Assembly (NCBI RefSeq): GCF_000238395.3
Contig: NZ_CP011025.1
Coordinates: 2,294,001-2,358,000 of the forward strand
DNA length: 64,000 nt
Direction: 5' to 3'
DNA from: Pseudoalteromonas arctica A 37-1-2
Lineage (GTDB): Bacteria > Pseudomonadota > Gammaproteobacteria > Enterobacterales > Alteromonadaceae
In this document: positions 62,281-64,000 of the stretch, one piece after another
How the letters are laid out: the number at the start of each line of letters is the position of its first letter
How positions within the stretch are numbered: the first letter of the stretch is position 1
Position numbers and translations under genes: made by a program
The notes under the pieces: model-generated
What the model was told of the DNA's origin: nothing
Database searches by the model: none
Seen by the model: only the letters and a program-made list of their open reading frames with translations

Positions 62281-64000
62281 ATGAAACGTATGCTAATCAA
62301 TGCAACGCAGCAAGAAGAAATGCGCGTAGCACTGGTTGATGGCCAGCGCCTTTATGATTTAGATATCGAAAGCCCAGGTCACGAACAGAAAAAAGCCAAT
62401 ATTTATAAAGGCAAAATCACTCGCATTGAACCATCTCTTGAAGCAGCATTTGTTGATTACGGTGCTGACCGCCATGGTTTCCTTCCTTTAAAAGAAATTG
62501 CCCGTACTTACTTCCCTGCAGGTTACACTTTTCATGGTCGCCCTAACATTCGCGACGTGATCAAAGAAGGTCAAGAAGTTATAGTACAAGTTGATAAAGA
62601 AGAGCGTGGCCAAAAAGGCGCTGCGTTAACTACTTTTATCAGTGTTGCTGGTAGCTACTTAGTACTTATGCCTAACAACCCACGTGCTGGCGGTATTTCT
62701 CGTCGCATTGAAGGTGATGAACGTACTGAACTTAAAGAAGCATTGGGTCGTTTAGAACTTCCTAAAGGTATGGGCTTAATTGTTCGTACAGCGGGTGTTG
62801 GTAAATCGTTTGAAGAATTAAACTACGATTTAAAAGCATTATTAGTACATTGGGAAGCAATTAGACAAGCAGCCGATAGTGCTAAAGCGCCATTTTTAAT
62901 ACACCAAGAAAGCAATGTAATATTCCGTGCGATACGCGATTATTTACGTCGTGATATTGGCGAAATTTTAATTGATAAACCACGTGTTTTTGAAGAAGCT
63001 AAAGCGCACATTGAGCGTTTTCGTCCTGACTTTATGAGCCGTGTTAAGCTTTATCAAGGCGACACTCCTTTATTTACGCATTACCAAATTGAAAGCCAAA
63101 TTGAGTCTGCCTTCCAGCGTGAAGTACGTCTGCCTTCTGGTGGTTCAATTGTAATTGACCCAACTGAAGCACTAACGTCTATCGATATCAACTCGTCTAA
63201 AGCAACTAAAGGCGGCGATATTGAAGAAACAGCACTTAATACTAACTTAGAAGCGGCCGATGAGATTGCACGTCAATTACGTCTGCGTGACTTAGGCGGT
63301 TTAATTGTAATCGACTTTATCGATATGACGCCTCCACGCCATCAGCGTGAAGTAGAGAATCGTTTAAAAGATGCTGCTCGTCCAGATCGTGCTCGTGTTC
63401 AAATTGGTAAAATCTCGCGCTTTGGTTTACTTGAAATGTCGCGTCAGCGTTTGCGTCCTTCATTAGGTGAAGCAAGCCAAGGCCCATGCCCACGTTGTAG
63501 TGGACAAGGTACTATTCGTTCAAACGAATCAATTGCACTTTCTATTCTTCGTTTAATTGAAGAAGAAGCAATTAAAGACAACACAGCACAAGTAAATGCA
63601 CAAGTGCCTGTTGCCGTTGCCGCTTATTTATTAAATGAGCAACGTCGTAGTGTTCATCGCATTGAAAAACATCATAAATGTGACGTAGTGATTATTCCTA
63701 ATCAACATATGGAAACACCACATTACGAAGTTATGCGTTTACGTAAAGACGAAACTCTTGAAACGGTAAGTTACGGACAAGTTGTTGCGCCAGAACCTGA
63801 AGCATTTGAGATGTCAAAATCACCAAGTGCACCAGTACGTGAAGAGCCAATGCTAAAAGGTGTTGTAATGCCTTCTACATCGGCTCCACAAGCAGCGCCT
63901 ACACCAGTAGCTCAACCTGTAGTAACAGAGACTAAAACTGAAGGTGGCTTGTTTGAAGCAATCACTAAATGGTTTAAATCGTTATTTGCAAGCGAAACAG
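62281..64000 (+). CDS. rne: Ribonuclease E (partial, 3' end outside window)
   Basis: The first 573 codons of RNase E, the endonuclease that starts mRNA decay and processes rRNA and tRNA. Visible: the S1 RNA-binding domain (about residues 36-120, [19 protein letters not shown]), the 5'-sensor, the DNase I-like domain with the magnesium ligands Asp302 and Asp345 (SIDINSS, VIDFIDM), and the zinc-link Cys403 and Cys406 in CPRCSGQG, each one residue earlier than in E. coli. The start of the disordered C-terminal scaffold ([12 protein letters not shown]) is reached before the window ends. The choice over RNase G (rng) rests on this extended tail and the rluC neighbour. Confidence 0.96.
   Translation, partial: MKRMLINATQQEEMRVALVDGQRLYDLDIESPGHEQKKANIYKGKITRIEPSLEAAFVDYGADRHGFLPLKEIARTYFPAGYTFHGRPNIRDVIKEGQEVIVQVDKEERGQKGAALTTFISVAGSYLVLMPNNPRAGGISRRIEGDERTELKEALGRLELPKGMGLIVRTAGVGKSFEELNYDLKALLVHWEAIRQAADSAKAPFLIHQESNVIFRAIRDYLRRDIGEILIDKPRVFEEAKAHIERFRPDFMSRVKLYQGDTPLFTHYQIESQIESAFQREVRLPSGGSIVIDPTEALTSIDINSSKATKGGDIEETALNTNLEAADEIARQLRLRDLGGLIVIDFIDMTPPRHQREVENRLKDAARPDRARVQIGKISRFGLLEMSRQRLRPSLGEASQGPCPRCSGQGTIRSNESIALSILRLIEEEAIKDNTAQVNAQVPVAVAAYLLNEQRRSVHRIEKHHKCDVVIIPNQHMETPHYEVMRLRKDETLETVSYGQVVAPEPEAFEMSKSPSAPVREEPMLKGVVMPSTSAPQAAPTPVAQPVVTETKTEGGLFEAITKWFKSLFASET

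Overview
The window looks like chromosome of a marine gammaproteobacterium of the Alteromonadales, most likely Pseudoalteromonas. This is an inference from low overall GC, gene content and gene order (AcnD/PrpF-type methylcitrate operon, rluC/rne divergence, plsX-fab-pilZ block, vps-like exopolysaccharide cluster); it was not confirmed by any search. I saw no tRNA, rRNA, CRISPR array, intact insertion sequence or prophage.

Layout. (1) 1-6062: the trp operon trpE(partial)-trpG-trpD-trpCF-trpB-trpA, tightly packed and closed by an intrinsic terminator. (2) 6107-8890: single genes (DJ-1/PfpI protein, an HU-family protein, yciB, a CPBP membrane protease homologue) separated by dispersed palindromic repeats. 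(3) 9007-16249, minus strand: a propionate/2-methylcitrate operon headed by its own GntR-type regulator and followed by prpB-prpC-acnD-prpF; three TGTCGACA palindromes lie in front of the regulator. (4) 16340-17791: rsmF, then a 650 bp gene-free stretch with a terminator, a possible small RNA and two copies of a long palindromic repeat.

(5) 18448-41978, all minus strand: an exopolysaccharide cluster transcribed from galU. galU-wecB-wecC make nucleotide sugars (UDP-Glc, UDP-ManNAc, UDP-ManNAcA). A visibly AT-rich middle part holds glycosyltransferases, two flippases, a VpsF-like polymerase, acetyltransferases, a PaaK/CapK-like adenylating enzyme paired with an ATP-grasp protein, and an alpha/alpha-toroid protein. 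The export end (initiating phosphoglycosyltransferase, outer-membrane barrel, Wza-like exporter, Wzc-like kinase, PHP phosphatase, VpsP) has the order of Vibrio vpsL-M-N-O-P. (6) 42271-46944, plus strand, divergent from galU: lapG and lapD (periplasmic protease and inner-membrane c-di-GMP receptor of the Lap system), a small secreted protein with a LapG-type TAAG tetrapeptide, and a Wzy/WaaL-like membrane protein. No LapA-type adhesin is present.

(7) 47224-61508, almost all minus strand: a PhoD-like phosphatase and tatD, then the conserved block yceD-rpmF-plsX-fabD-fabG-acpP-fabF-pabC-mltG-tmk-holB-pilZ (listed in transcription order), from which fabH is missing at its usual place between plsX and fabD; also maf on the plus strand and HAD phosphatase/rluC on the minus strand. 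(8) 61509-64000: a long structured rne leader and the first 573 codons of rne, which runs off the window.

The most interesting part is 18-47 kb: a vps-like polysaccharide cluster beside the c-di-GMP-controlled Lap protease/receptor pair, with an unusual LapG active site, an unexplained secreted partner gene and unexplained decoration enzymes. Copies of one palindromic repeat family lie at both outer edges of this region.
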